Part shown: positions 9,623-18,961 of the stretch, in pieces
Position numbering within the stretch: the first letter of the stretch is position 1
Layout of the letters: each line of letters begins with the position of its first letter
Source: Polyangiaceae bacterium
GTDB lineage: Bacteria; Myxococcota_A; Polyangia; Polyangiales; Polyangiaceae
Assembly: GCA_016712345.1 (NCBI GenBank)
Contig: JADJRH010000001.1
Coordinates: forward strand, 1-64,000
Direction of reading: 5' to 3'
Length of the DNA stretch: 64,000 nucleotides
Made by a program: the position numbers and the translations under genes
Notes under the pieces: generated by a model
Databases searched by the model: none
The model's input: the letters and a program-made list of their open reading frames with translations, nothing else
Told to the model about the DNA's origin: nothing

Positions 9623-10318
9623 ATGACATCCAGGCACATCAAGAAACGTTCCGACGACAAGCAACTCCAACTCGATGAGACACACGCTCGTGCCGAGGGC
9701 GGCGCCCCTTCGTCTGCGCCCTCCACGACCGCAGCGGAGGATCGCACGGCAACGCCCCAAGCGCGAACGCGCGAGAGAGATACCGACAAGGCAAAGAGGG
9801 ACTTCGAGCGCGCGCTGCTTCTGATGCGCTCTTTGGTCGAACCGCTGCGAATAGCGCGGAGCGATCCGGGTACTTTGCGTACCTATCTCTTGATCGTCGA
9901 GTATCTTTCCGCACTCGACGTCGCTGAGGTCACGAAGATACTCGCGCGACAGACTCAACCGACGGAATCAAGGCCCGTCTCCGACGAGGATCTTACCTCT
10001 CTATCACTCGACGACGCGGAGAAGTTGCTTATGCAGGTTGGCGTCACACGGAAGTTCCTCGAACGCCTTGCATCACGCCGGTTTCACATGACGTCAGGGG
10101 ACATCTCGGGGACACCCAATCGGGACGTTCTGGTCCAAAAGCTCGCATCGCTCATCGAGAACGAGCGCACTCTCCAGACCATCGAGCGTTTAGCCTCGGG
10201 TGGAGAGGCCAACAAGCAGCGATACTCAGACGAACGCCAAGATGCTCGGCGTCTTGACGTGACGGAAGACACAGCCGAACATAAAATTGCACCCGACGGC
10301 GCTGCGCGCCGCGGGTGA
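9623..10318 (+). CDS. Unknown protein partnered with the ParA-like ATPase
   Basis: 231 residues from ATG 9623. It starts with a polar, Ala/Thr/Arg-rich and probably disordered stretch (about 1-60), followed by a helical part with KRDFERALLLMRSLVEPLRI and a SLDDAEKLLMQVGVTRKFLERLAS segment, and ends in a charged tail. I see no ParB, HTH or catalytic motif. The gene order suggests it is the adaptor or cargo-binding partner of the ATPase. Its last codons lie inside attC_9, so the C-terminus is attC-encoded. Confidence 0.65.
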   Translation: MTSRHIKKRSDDKQLQLDETHARAEGGAPSSAPSTTAAEDRTATPQARTRERDTDKAKRDFERALLLMRSLVEPLRIARSDPGTLRTYLLIVEYLSALDVAEVTKILARQTQPTESRPVSDEDLTSLSLDDAEKLLMQVGVTRKFLERLASRRFHMTSGDISGTPNRDVLVQKLASLIENERTLQTIERLASGGEANKQRYSDERQDARRLDVTEDTAEHKIAPDGAARRG

Positions 10319-10332
10319 ATTTTGCGTTAGGT
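10274..10332 (+). other. attC_9 recombination site (59 bp)
   Basis: GCCGAAC (10274-10280) and GTTAGGT (10326-10332), 59 bp with a compact CGGCGC/GCGCCG stem; the short class of site. Confidence 0.85.
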
Positions 10333-11513
10333 ACACAGAATTTCGTGGGTAGAATCGCTTGAATTTTGTCGGAAGAAGGACATGGACACTTGGTGAGTGG
10401 AGGCTCTTTTGCGAGAGATTTTGCATATCCTGATCGTTCTTCACCGGCAGTTCGGGTTGAGGGTGGGTAAGTTCAAAAATTCTACTCCCGCGACGACCGG
10501 TAGTTCATCCGGTGGGGTATCTTTATAATCCATTATCAATTCATGATCTAACCATGTCCGACCGTGGGTAGATTTGGAGTTGACGGATTTGGGTTCGATG
10601 CGACACATCCGTGGGCGGTATGACTCATTTGAAAATCACTTTGCTTTGATAGGCGCTCATTTCGTCCGAAAAGTTTGTGTGTACCCACGTGGGCGCAGCC
10701 GGCCATGGGTAGGTTTTTATGGGTACATTTGTCGCGCTTCGCTTCTTTTCAGGGCATTCGTGTAACAACGCAAACACGCCGGCACGCGTAGCCGCAGTGC
10801 GTGTACACAGATATCGCGCTTCGCTTGATATTCGGTGCCGCATTGTTCTTTTTGAGTCGGAGCGTTGCTCAAAACGCTTCATTTGCTCCTTCGGATGAGC
10901 TTACTTGTACTTCGGGTTCGCCCCTGAGAGGCCTCGTGTCCGTCGACACTCCGTGTACACATTCGGAGCGAAGACCGCGCAGTTGGGAGCGCATGGGTAG
11001 ATCGACGAAACGGCCTGATTGTCAGCGTTTCCTATACGCCTTCGGCGAAAGCCAGCTTGTGTTTCGGAGAGGCAGGTTTTCCATCTCGCCAACATTTCGG
11101 CGCGTTCCGATTTGTCTCAAGGGCCAAACCGCGTGGTCGCGGTTTGGCTTTCCCGTCGTGTGCCACGTTGCGTGAAGTGGGCGTCAATTGGGGTGGCACT
11201 GGTGACATGCTCGAAAGCGTTGACAGGCCGGTTGAGACAGGTAGTATTCGTTTCGCGCGGAGGTTTTCGGTGGGTTTGGCAGCGCGAAATCTAATTTGTG
11301 TACGCACCGAATCGGCCCTCGTTGGTTTGCCTCGTGTACACAATTGGGAATCGGCTCCTCCCTTTAAAACGCGGCGTGCGGCGTTCCAAATTCGAAAACA
11401 CTTTGTTGGGAGTCAGGTACCTAACTCGGCAATGCTGCTGGCAATCCCCAGCGCTGCGCAGAGCGTCCTTCGGCCGCTCTGCTTGCTTTTGGGGCTTGCA
11501 GCAGATTGCCACG
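10327..11513 (+). other. Non-coding cassette B1
   Basis: Family B, starting TTAGGTACACAGAATTTCGT. It shares with family A the GTACCCA...TGGGTAC pairing (10680-10735), the TTGTCGCGCTTCGCTT and GTGCGTGTACACA motifs, a hairpin with 11-bp perfect arms (11123-11133 / 11138-11148), and the promoter (TTGACA 11220-11225, TAGTAT 11242-11247). GTGTACGC at 11298 and GTGTACAC at 11334 are 36 bp apart. No gene is recognisable. Confidence 0.75.
11220..11247 (+). promoter_or_regulatory. Outward-facing promoter, family B (copy B1)
   Basis: Perfect TTGACA, 16-bp spacer, TAGTAT. The lipoprotein gene starts 373 bp downstream, across attC_10. Confidence 0.65.
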
Positions 11514-11519
11514 TTGGGC
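11419..11519 (+). other. attC_10 recombination site
   Basis: ACCTAAC (11419-11425) and GTTGGGC (11513-11519), 101 bp; family-B type with a CAGAGCG...CGCTCTG stem. Confidence 0.88.
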
Positions 11520-11619
11520 GGACGAACAGGCGCCCTTGCAAAGATGCTTCAAAGAACGACCGCACACCCGACTCAAACGCTTTCCGGAGCCCTAAGCAAC
11601 ACTCACTCGGAGGAACGTC

Positions 11620-12519
11620 ATGCAAACTTCATCGAGACAGCTTGCAATCCTTGCACAGAAAGCTCGATCGACCATGGTGGTATTGTCTTTCCTTGCACTT
11701 GGAGCGTTCATAGGTGCTTGTCCCCAGCCCCCGCCACCACAAGGTAACGGCAATCCCGAAGAACGCGGTATCCATCGCTTGCCCAATAGCACGATTGGTA
11801 ACGCGCCTCCCGCACCAATCGCTCGTGATGAATGCAATCTGAGTTGTCCCGCCGGCTGGGTAAACGACGCGTCGAAGTTCTATGCGGTGGAGTACTGCAC
11901 ACCATTGCGCGGCATGGACAGCTCCGGCCTAGCAGTATGCAACAACAACTGTAGTCTGGTGCGCACATGCGATGGCGACTGCGCAGGATTCCCCTATCTG
12001 ACCGCCTGCCTTTGTAGCAAGGACGGCTCGACGCCGCCGTCAAATCCAACCAGCTTGGTGACCTTCTGCAGCCAGTGTCCTCCCTTTCTACCTCCAAACA
12101 CGAACCCCAATTGCCCAACCGAACCAGCGCAGCAGGCGCCTACGGCAATGACAACAACAACCTCGCCCGCACCCGCCTGTGTGCCGGAGCAAGGGTGGCA
12201 CGACAAGCCAAGAGCCGATGGCAGCTGGGACTGGAATTGCGACGGGAAGATTGAGAAGGAATATCAGACAACTGCTTCGTCGCTACCCTATACCTGCTCA
12301 CCTCCCTACGATGGCCAGTTCTGTGTGAAGGATCGCAGTGCGGTCAACGACCGGACCAAGTGCAACCAAGGAAACTCCGACAATCTTGGCCAATTCTATC
12401 TCCCGTGTGATAGGAGTAACCCGTGCGGTGGGCAAGTTCTCCACCAGCAGTGCTTCTTCAGCAACACCGACTTGTGCAAACCCGGGGCAAATGAGGCTCT
12501 TGTACAGCGATGCAGGTGA
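11620..12519 (+). CDS. Cysteine-rich secreted lipoprotein
   Basis: 299 residues; GGAGG stands 7 bp before the ATG. A hydrophobic stretch (about 19-34) ends in a lipobox FIGAC, so the mature protein should be membrane-anchored at Cys34. The mature part has many cysteines, two Pro/Thr-rich linkers and the phrase GSWDWNCDGKIE, a pattern I associate with secreted proteins of Myxococcota. No enzyme motif is visible. It is the only gene of its cassette. Confidence 0.72.
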   Translation: MQTSSRQLAILAQKARSTMVVLSFLALGAFIGACPQPPPPQGNGNPEERGIHRLPNSTIGNAPPAPIARDECNLSCPAGWVNDASKFYAVEYCTPLRGMDSSGLAVCNNNCSLVRTCDGDCAGFPYLTACLCSKDGSTPPSNPTSLVTFCSQCPPFLPPNTNPNCPTEPAQQAPTAMTTTTSPAPACVPEQGWHDKPRADGSWDWNCDGKIEKEYQTTASSLPYTCSPPYDGQFCVKDRSAVNDRTKCNQGNSDNLGQFYLPCDRSNPCGGQVLHQQCFFSNTDLCKPGANEALVQRCR

Positions 12520-12570
12520 CGCCAGGCGATGCTGCGAGGGCCGCCCAAGAGGCAAGAACTCATCGGAGCC

Positions 12571-12668
12571 GCCCAACATTGGCTTGGATCTGATGGCCTG
12601 CTTGCTGCGTGCCCGGCGTTGCCGGGCACTTGCGGCGCGGACGGCCACAGCTCAAGCCACCGTTAGAG
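12571..12668 (+). other. attC_11 recombination site
   Basis: GCCCAAC (12571-12577) and GTTAGAG (12662-12668; last base off-consensus), 98 bp. The core GTGCCCGGC...GCCGGGCAC is almost the same as attC_22 and unlike the A/B/C types. Confidence 0.78.
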
Positions 12669-12807
12669 CGGCAGAAGAGGAGGCAATGTATCCAACCACC
12701 TTGCTCAACGATCTGACTACCAAGGCTGAATTGAATGCGGCATCGTGGATGACGCCCGCAAGGCGAGCGGAACTATCACTTGCGCCCGTTAGCGTTGAAC
12801 AGTAATA

Positions 12808-12842
12808 TACCCAAAATGGGTAAAAGAAAACCCAAATTGGGT
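12808..12842. promoter_or_regulatory. Tandem operator-like palindromes
   Basis: TACCCAAAATGGGTA (12808-12822) and ACCCAAATTGGGT (12830-12842), directly abutting the ATG at 12843. The downstream gene encodes a winged HTH, so autorepression is the likely role. Confidence 0.6.
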
Positions 12843-13470
12843 ATGATCGCTCCTGCTTCGTCATCTTTGCAAGATGCGCGGACAAGCGGTTTGGGCTCGG
12901 AGCTGTTTACCAAGACGCAACAACGAGTTTTGGGGTTATTCTTCGGCCAACCTGAGCGCGCTTTTTTTCTCCTGAGTTGATCACTCTGGCGGGCTCAGGC
13001 ACAGGGGCGGTCCAGCGGGAAGTTGCTCGCCTGGTTAGCGGCGGGCTCGTGTCGACGTTCAACCGTGATGGGCGCAAGAGTTATAAGGCGAACGAGCACT
13101 CCCCAATCTTTGGCGAACTCTGCTCGATTATCGAGAAGACCAGCGGCGTCGCGGAGGTGCTGCGCCGCGCATTGGCACCGCTCGCCAAAGATATTGATGT
13201 GGCGGTCCTTTTCGGGTCGGTGGCCAAAGAAACAGACAAGGCCGACAGCGACGTTGACCTTCTCGTCGTCTCCAATGTGTTGATGCTGGAGGATCTTTTC
13301 GTACACTCGGCCCGGTGGAAGAACGCCTCGGGCGGCGCATTAATCCGACTCTGTACACCACTGTGGAGTTCGACGCGCGGAGAAAAAGCAGGAATCCTTT
13401 CCTAACGAAAGTACTGACCGGCAAGCATCACGTTCTCTTGGGAGAGTTGAATGACCATCACGGCACTTGA
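12843..13470 (+). pseudogene. Winged-HTH nucleotidyltransferase (MNT type), two -1 frame breaks
   Basis: Three frames have to be joined. Frame 1 (12843-12980) gives the start of a winged helix (LFTKTQQRVLGLFFGQPERAFF). At the T7 run 12962-12968 a -1 shift continues it as SPELITLAGSGTGAVQREVA, followed by the nucleotidyltransferase motif FGSVAKETDKADSDVDLLVV. A second -1 shift near 13310-13317 restores the family-like C-terminus (LGRRINPTLYTTVEFDARRK...FLTKVLTGKHHVLLGE). The T TTT TTT context could allow programmed slippage at the first site; the second has no obvious slippery run. Either decay or sequencing error could explain the pair. MNT proteins adenylylate and silence HEPN toxins; the HEPN gene overlaps its end by 20 bp. 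Confidence 0.7.
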
Positions 13471-13876
13471 AAATCTCGCGAGGTCAGGTCAACTCCGGCG
13501 CGAAGATCCGGCCCAGGAGGAGATCGATGGCCTGTTGAGATCCGGTGCGCGTCGCCTCCAGGACGCCGAGAACACCAGTCTTTCCCTTGAGAGCCGCTTC
13601 GACCTCGCATACAACGCAGCCCACGCCCTCGCTCTTGGCGGTTTACGCTGGCGCGGCTACCGCTCGGACAACAGATACATCGTATTCCAGGTTCTACCTC
13701 ACACGCTCAGTATCGCGAACGAAAAGTGGCGAGTTCTCGACCAAGCCCATAGAAAGCGGAACCAGTCAGAATACGATGGTGTTTTCGATATTGATGCGGC
13801 TTTGGTCGAGGCGGTCATCCGGGTGGCTCGCGAAGTGGAAACCGCCCTCCGGGCGCTCGGGGCTGTCAAAGAGTGA
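13451..13876 (+). CDS. HEPN-domain protein, partner of the MNT gene
   Basis: 141 residues, all-helical, with the sequence SRFDLAYNAAHALALGGLRWRGYR typical of small HEPN proteins and a later RKRNQSEYDG. Canonical HEPN RNases carry R-x4-6-H; here the equivalent position ends in Tyr (RNQSEY), as in HEPN subfamilies lacking the His, so RNase activity is doubtful. Its start lies inside the frame of the upstream nucleotidyltransferase, an arrangement expected for an MNT/HEPN toxin-antitoxin pair. Confidence 0.72.
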   Translation: MTITALENLARSGQLRREDPAQEEIDGLLRSGARRLQDAENTSLSLESRFDLAYNAAHALALGGLRWRGYRSDNRYIVFQVLPHTLSIANEKWRVLDQAHRKRNQSEYDGVFDIDAALVEAVIRVAREVETALRALGAVKE

Positions 13877-13938
13877 GGCGCCATGAATCGGATGGTCAGA
13901 ACCGGTCAGAACTTCACGGTCCACGGAACCAGAAAGCG

Positions 13939-14039
13939 CTCTAACTCGCCAATGCTGCTGACAAACCCCGACGCTGCGCAGAGCGTCCTTCGGCCGCTCT
14001 GCTTGCTTCCGGGGCTTGCAGCAGATTGCCACGTTAGGC
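13939..14039 (+). other. attC_12 recombination site
   Basis: CTCTAAC (13939-13945) and GTTAGGC (14033-14039), 101 bp, family-B type core. Confidence 0.83.
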
Positions 14040-15214
14040 ACACGGAATTTCGTGGGTAGAATCGCCTGGATTTTTGTCGGTGGGTGACGTGGGTATTTCG
14101 TGGATAGAGGCGCTTTTCGAAGGGTCGGGCACACTTGACCTTTCTACACCGGCGGCCGAGTTGATAAGCGAAATGGGTCCGTCCAAAAAATCTCCCCCGC
14201 AACACGCATGTGGTTCATCCGCTGGGTATATTCATAAGCCGTTATCTATTTGTGATCGGACGATGTGGGAGTGGGTTGATTTGGAGTCGACCCATTCAGT
14301 TTTCGATGCGACACATTCGGGGCGGCATGACTCAATTGAGAACCAAGTCGCATTGGACGGCGCTTCATTTCGTTCCGAAAAGTTCTTGTGTACCCACGTG
14401 TGCACAGTAGAGATTGGGTAGGTTTTCATGGGTACACTTGTCGCGCTTCGCTTATTTTTGGAGCGTTTTTGTAACAACGCAACGACCTAACACCGGCAGC
14501 TGCGGTGCGTGTACACTTTGTCGCGCTTCGCTTGAGGTCAGATGCGCTGGTATGTTTGTTATAAACCGAATGGGTCTCGAAACGCATTCAGTTGCACCTT
14601 CGGATAAGCAAACTTGTATTTCGGTTCCTCCCTGGGAGGCATCGCGTCAGTCGGCACTCCGTGTACACATTCGAAGCGACAGGTCACGCGTTTTTGTAGC
14701 GTATGGGTAGATCGCCAAAACTTTCAGGCGTACGCGTTTCCCGTCCGCCTTCGGCGAAAGGCTCCATGAAATTCGCACCACGCCCTCACCCCTCACCGTC
14801 TCGCTGTCACTCGGAGCGCTCGTATTGTGTCATGGGCCAAACCGCGTGGTCGCGGTTTGGCCTTCGCCATCGTTTGCCGCATTGCCTGCGTTGGGCATCG
14901 ACCTTGGCTGTCCTCGTGGCGCACGCGAAAGCGTTGACATACCGGTTGATACAGGTAGTATGCGTTTCGCGCGGAGGCTTTCGTGGGTTTGGCAGCGCGA
15001 AATCGATTTTGCGTACACATCGGACCAGCGCTCTTGGGCCTGCGTCGTGTACACAATTGGGAAACGCTTATTCCCAACCAAACGCGAGCGGCGCAATTCC
15101 AATTTCGAAAGCACTCTACTGGGGGTCAGGTGCCTAACTCGGCAATGCTGCTGACGGGCACCATCGCGGCGTGCGCAAGCGCACTTGCTCAGGTGCCCGC
15201 AGCAGATTGCCACG
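14034..15214 (+). other. Non-coding cassette C1
   Basis: Family C, starting TTAGGCACACGGAATTTCGT. It shares the GGGTACACTTGTCGCGCTTC motif, a hairpin with 12-bp perfect arms (14835-14846 / 14851-14862), the promoter (TTGACA 14934-14939, TAGTAT 14956-14961), and GCGTACAC 15012 / GTGTACAC 15048, 36 bp apart. No gene recognised. Confidence 0.75.
14934..14961 (+). promoter_or_regulatory. Outward-facing promoter, family C (copy C1)
   Basis: TTGACA, 16-bp spacer, TAGTAT. Downstream is the 3' end of a sigma cassette, so read-through here would be antisense to the sigma gene. Confidence 0.6.
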
Positions 15215-15220
15215 TTAGAC
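15132..15220 (+). other. attC_13 recombination site
   Basis: GCCTAAC (15132-15138) and GTTAGAC (15214-15220), 89 bp; family-C type with GTGCGC/GCGCAC inside. Confidence 0.86.
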
Positions 15221-15387
15221 CTGCAACGTAGCCACTTTCCAAAATGGTATAGCCCATTCAGATTTTGCGGCATTCCCAATCACCCAATCGGGGGAATTGA
15301 CAATCCGACTTGACTATCAGATTGAATGAATTGGCTATTTTTGTGGGCCCCGGGAAAGGCAGAGCGGCGGGCCAGAATTGGGTAAGG

Positions 15388-16146
15388 TCAGGTTTGGGAT
15401 GGTTTCAGGTCCATCTTTGGAGCGCGGCTCGCTCTGTCGCGTTGGAGCGCGGCTTTGATGTCTTCGCGTGCTCGTCGAACACGGTCGTAAATCGACGCTG
15501 GGCTCACATTTTCACTTTCGGCGATGTCTTCAATCGGCGTTGCCAATATCGTGAAGGCGTAAAAAGCGCGCCAATATCTCGACTTCGTGGCCTGACTCAA
15601 CCAGTCGAGTCGATCGGTTAACTTCTGTTCTTCTTCCTTTTCGATTATCAAGTCCAGTGGAGTCGCGCCCGTGGAAGTTGAATGGGGAGACTCCTCACAA
15701 TCGAGCAGATCCCACAATTCACCGAGATCTTCCCGTTCGCCGAGGGCTTTAAGAACCGACCGGTTTCGCGCCACGCGACGGGCTACCACCGCAACAAATC
15801 CATACGCGGTTGAGTTAATGGGAGGTTGATTGCTGTGTCCGCGGCTTCTCGCGACGCGAATTAACTCCGCCAAGATCTCTTGAATCAGGTCAGGAATGTG
15901 GCGGGCAGTTACACGGTGTCGGCGCAAGATCCTTTCGATAACCGGGCGAAGTGAATTCAGGTCGCGGGCTTGCGGTTCGGGTAAGTAGAGCGATGGGTGG
16001 TGGTTACCGCGGCGACCCGGCACGCTCCTGACCCACTTGTCTGGTGCGTTTGGCGGCCACTTGATTTCATCGGTGTTTTCAGGCTCAACAGCATTCGCGG
16101 CTCCGAAAATTCGAGCTGCGGACAAATCACGACTATTCTTTTCCAT
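15388..16146 (-). CDS. ECF-like sigma factor, copy 2
   Basis: 252 residues with regions 2 and 4 in the same places as copy 1. Differences include REDLGELWDLLDCEESPHST in the linker between the regions, and SIYDRVRRAREDIKAALQRD in region 4. Sixteen bp upstream an ATG-independent GGAGAG is kept, supporting the MEKNSRD start. The DNA-contacting helix is almost unchanged, so the copies probably read the same promoters. Confidence 0.85.
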   Translation of the reverse strand: MEKNSRDLSAARIFGAANAVEPENTDEIKWPPNAPDKWVRSVPGRRGNHHPSLYLPEPQARDLNSLRPVIERILRRHRVTARHIPDLIQEILAELIRVARSRGHSNQPPINSTAYGFVAVVARRVARNRSVLKALGEREDLGELWDLLDCEESPHSTSTGATPLDLIIEKEEEQKLTDRLDWLSQATKSRYWRAFYAFTILATPIEDIAESENVSPASIYDRVRRAREDIKAALQRDRASRAPKMDLKPSQT

Positions 16147-16242
16147 GGGCTTGCTCTCCGTGTGAGCGGCGGGCAGGTCAAGGGGCCGTTCGGTGGTTCC
16201 AAGCACCGCGCGGCTCCGTTTTTATTTTGTATAAACTGATTG

Positions 16243-16262
16243 ACACAACGCCGCGGTTGTGT
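16243..16262. promoter_or_regulatory. Inverted repeat upstream of sigma gene copy 2
   Basis: ACACAAC and GTTGTGT arms around a 6-bp centre, 97 bp upstream of the start codon. The element is conserved in copies 3 and 4 and has one arm changed in copy 1. A regulator site is inferred. Confidence 0.45.
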
Positions 16263-16477
16263 ACACCGCCTTTCTGACCTGACAGTCGGGTGGAATGTCA
16301 GAAAGTCAGTATCCATCAAGGCGATTGGGGGTGTTGCGCAAAATGGACGCGATTCGAAAAATTAGACTGCAAGGCGACTCAACTGTGCGGAATGGAACGT
16401 AACTTTTTTTCACAGTTGACTACAGATTCAGATTCGGAATACACTGGCCCGGTCGTGGGAAATATGAGCACCCAGAG

Positions 16478-16644
16478 GTCTAACTCGGCATTGCAGCCGA
16501 CAAAGGCCGTCGCATCCGGTCACGTTTCGCACGGGTCGCCGCCGAGCACTTTTTTTGAGTTTTACGGATGTGGCTCGGCGGCTTCCCTCTTCCCACCTGA
16601 CACGTGGCGGGACGCGGCCTTTGCGGCTGAATGCCACGTTAGGT
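16478..16644 (+). other. attC_14 recombination site, long
   Basis: GTCTAAC (16478-16484) and GTTAGGT (16638-16644), 167 bp, the longest in the array. The extra length is in the variable terminal structure. Confidence 0.8.
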
Positions 16645-17775
16645 ACACAGAATTTTGTGGGTAGAATCGCTTGAATTTTGTCGGAAAGCGCACGTGGGTA
16701 GTTGGTGCGCGGAGGCTCTTTTGCGAGGGATTTTGCATGTCCTGATCGTTCTTCACCGGCGGTCGGGTTGAGGGTGGGTAAGTTCAAAAATTATACTCCC
16801 GCGACGACCGGTAGTTCATCCGGTGGGGTATCTTCTAATCCATTATCAATTCATGATCTAACCATGTCCGACCGTGGGTAGATTTGGAGTTGACGGATTT
16901 GGGTTCGATGCGACACATCCGTGGGCAGTATGACTCATTTGAAAATCACTTTGCTTTGATAGGCGCTCATTTCGTCCGAAAAGTTTGTGTGTACCCACAT
17001 GTGCGCAATCGGCCATGGGTAGGTTTTTATGGGTACATTTGTCGCGCTTCGCTTCTTTTCAGGACGTTCGTGTAACAACGCAAACACGCCGGCACGCGTG
17101 GCCGCAGTGCGTGTACACAAATATCGCGCTTCGCTTGATATTCGGTGCGGCATTGTTCTTTTTTGAATCGGAGCGTTGCTCAAGACGCTTCATTTGCGCC
17201 TTCGGATGAGCTTACTTGTACTTCGGGTTCGCCCCTGAGAGGCCTCGTGTCCGTCGACACTCCGTGTTGGAAGCGCGTGGGTAGATCACCGAAACTGCTC
17301 GCTTGTAGGCGTTTCCTGTTTCGCGCAGGTTGGTTTTCATCTCGCCAACATTTCGGCACCTTCGTGCATTTTTCGTGGCCAGAGCTGCCGGTCGGCGTCG
17401 CGGTTTGGTACGTCCGATCTTGGACCAGGTTGCTTGAGGTGGGCGTCAATTTTGGTTGCGCTGGCGACGCGCTCGAAAGCGTTGACAAGACGGTTGAGAC
17501 AGGTAGTATTCGTCTCGCGCGGAGGTTTTCGGTGGGTTTGGCGTCGCGAAATCTGATTTGCGTACACACTCAACCGGCGTTTGTCCGTTTGCCTCGTGTA
17601 CACAACTGGGAATCGGCTACTCCCTTCAAAACGCGGCGTGCGTCGTTCCAAATTCGAAAACACTCTAATGGGCGTCAGGTACCTAACTCGGCAATGCTGC
17701 TGGCAATCCCCAGCGCTGCGCAGAGCGTCCTTCGGCCGCTCTGCTTGCTTTTGGGGCTTGCAGCAGATTGCCACG
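16639..17775 (+). other. Non-coding cassette B2
   Basis: Family B. Promoter TTGACA 17482-17487, TAGTAT 17504-17509. Its middle part (about 17270-17430) matches B3, and its last 250 bp match B6 almost exactly. Confidence 0.75.
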
Positions 17776-17781
17776 TTAGGC
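17681..17781 (+). other. attC_15 recombination site
   Basis: ACCTAAC (17681-17687) and GTTAGGC (17775-17781), 101 bp, family-B type. Confidence 0.88.
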
Positions 17782-18955
17782 ACACGGAATTTCGTGGGTA
17801 GAATCGCCTGGATTTTTGTCGGTGGGTGACGTGGGTATTTCGTGGATCGAGGCGCTTTTCGAAGGGTCGGGCACACTTGACCTTTCTACACCGGCGGCCG
17901 AGTTGATAAGCGAAATGGGTCCGTCCAAAAAATCTCCCCCGCAACACGCATGTGGTTCATCCGCTGGGTATATTCATAAGCCGTTATCTATTTGTGATCG
18001 GACGATGTGGGAGTGGGTTGATTTGGAGTCGACACATTCGGGGTATTCGATGCGACACATTCGGGCCGGCATGACTCAATTGAAAACCATCTCGCATTAG
18101 ACCGCGCTTCATTTCGTTCCGAAAAGTTCTTGTGAACCGACGTGTGCGCAGTTGAGATTGGGTAGGTTTTCATGGGTACACTTGTCGCGCTTCGCTTATT
18201 TTTGGAGCGTTTTCGTAACAACGCAGACACCTAGCACTGGCAGCCGCGGTGCGTGTACACTTTGTCGCGCTTCGCTTGAGGTCAGATGCGCTGGTATGTT
18301 TTTTATAAACCGAATGGGCCTCGAAACGCATTCAGTTGCACCTTCGGATAAGCAAACTCGTATTTCGGTTTCGTCCCCGAGAACGCGTCGTGTCAGTCGG
18401 CGCTCCGTGTACACATTCGAAGCGACAGGTCAGGCGCTTTGTGTGGCGCATGGGTAGATCGTCGAAACTTTCAGGTGTACGCGTTTCCCATCCGCCTTCG
18501 GCGAAAGGCTCCATGAAATTCGCACCACGCCCTCACCCTCTCGCTGTCAACTCCGAGCGCTCGTATTGTGTCATGGGCCAAACCGCGTGGTCGCGGTTTG
18601 GCCTTCGCCATCGTTTGCCGCATTGCCTGCGTTGGGCATCGACCTTGCCTGTCCTCGTGGCGCACGCGAAAGCGTTGACATGCCGGTTGATACAGGTAGT
18701 ATTCGTTTTGCGCGGAGGTTTTCGTGGGTTTGACAGCGCGGAATCGATTGTGCGTACACATCGGACCAACGCTCTTGGGTCTGCGTCGTGTACACAATTG
18801 GGAAACGCCTATTCCCAGCCAAACGCGAGCGGCGCATTTCCAATTTCGAAAGCGCTCTACTTGGGGTCAGGTGCCTAACTCGGCAATGCTGCTGACGGGC
18901 ACCATCGCGGCGTGCGCAAGCGCACTTGCTCAAGTGCCCGCAGCAGATTGCCACG
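17776..18955 (+). other. Non-coding cassette C2
   Basis: Family C. Promoter TTGACA 18675-18680, TAGTAT 18697-18702. The first 230 bp are nearly identical to C1. Confidence 0.75.
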
Positions 18956-18961
18956 TTGGGC
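18873..18961 (+). other. attC_16 recombination site
   Basis: GCCTAAC (18873-18879) and GTTGGGC (18955-18961), 89 bp, family-C type. Confidence 0.87.

Larger units (their letters stand above)
15215..16638. other. Sigma-factor cassette, copy 2
   Basis: Same layout as copy 1; begins TTAGACCTGCAACGTAGCC and is the most divergent of the four at its 3' end. It ends in the long attC_14. Confidence 0.85.
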
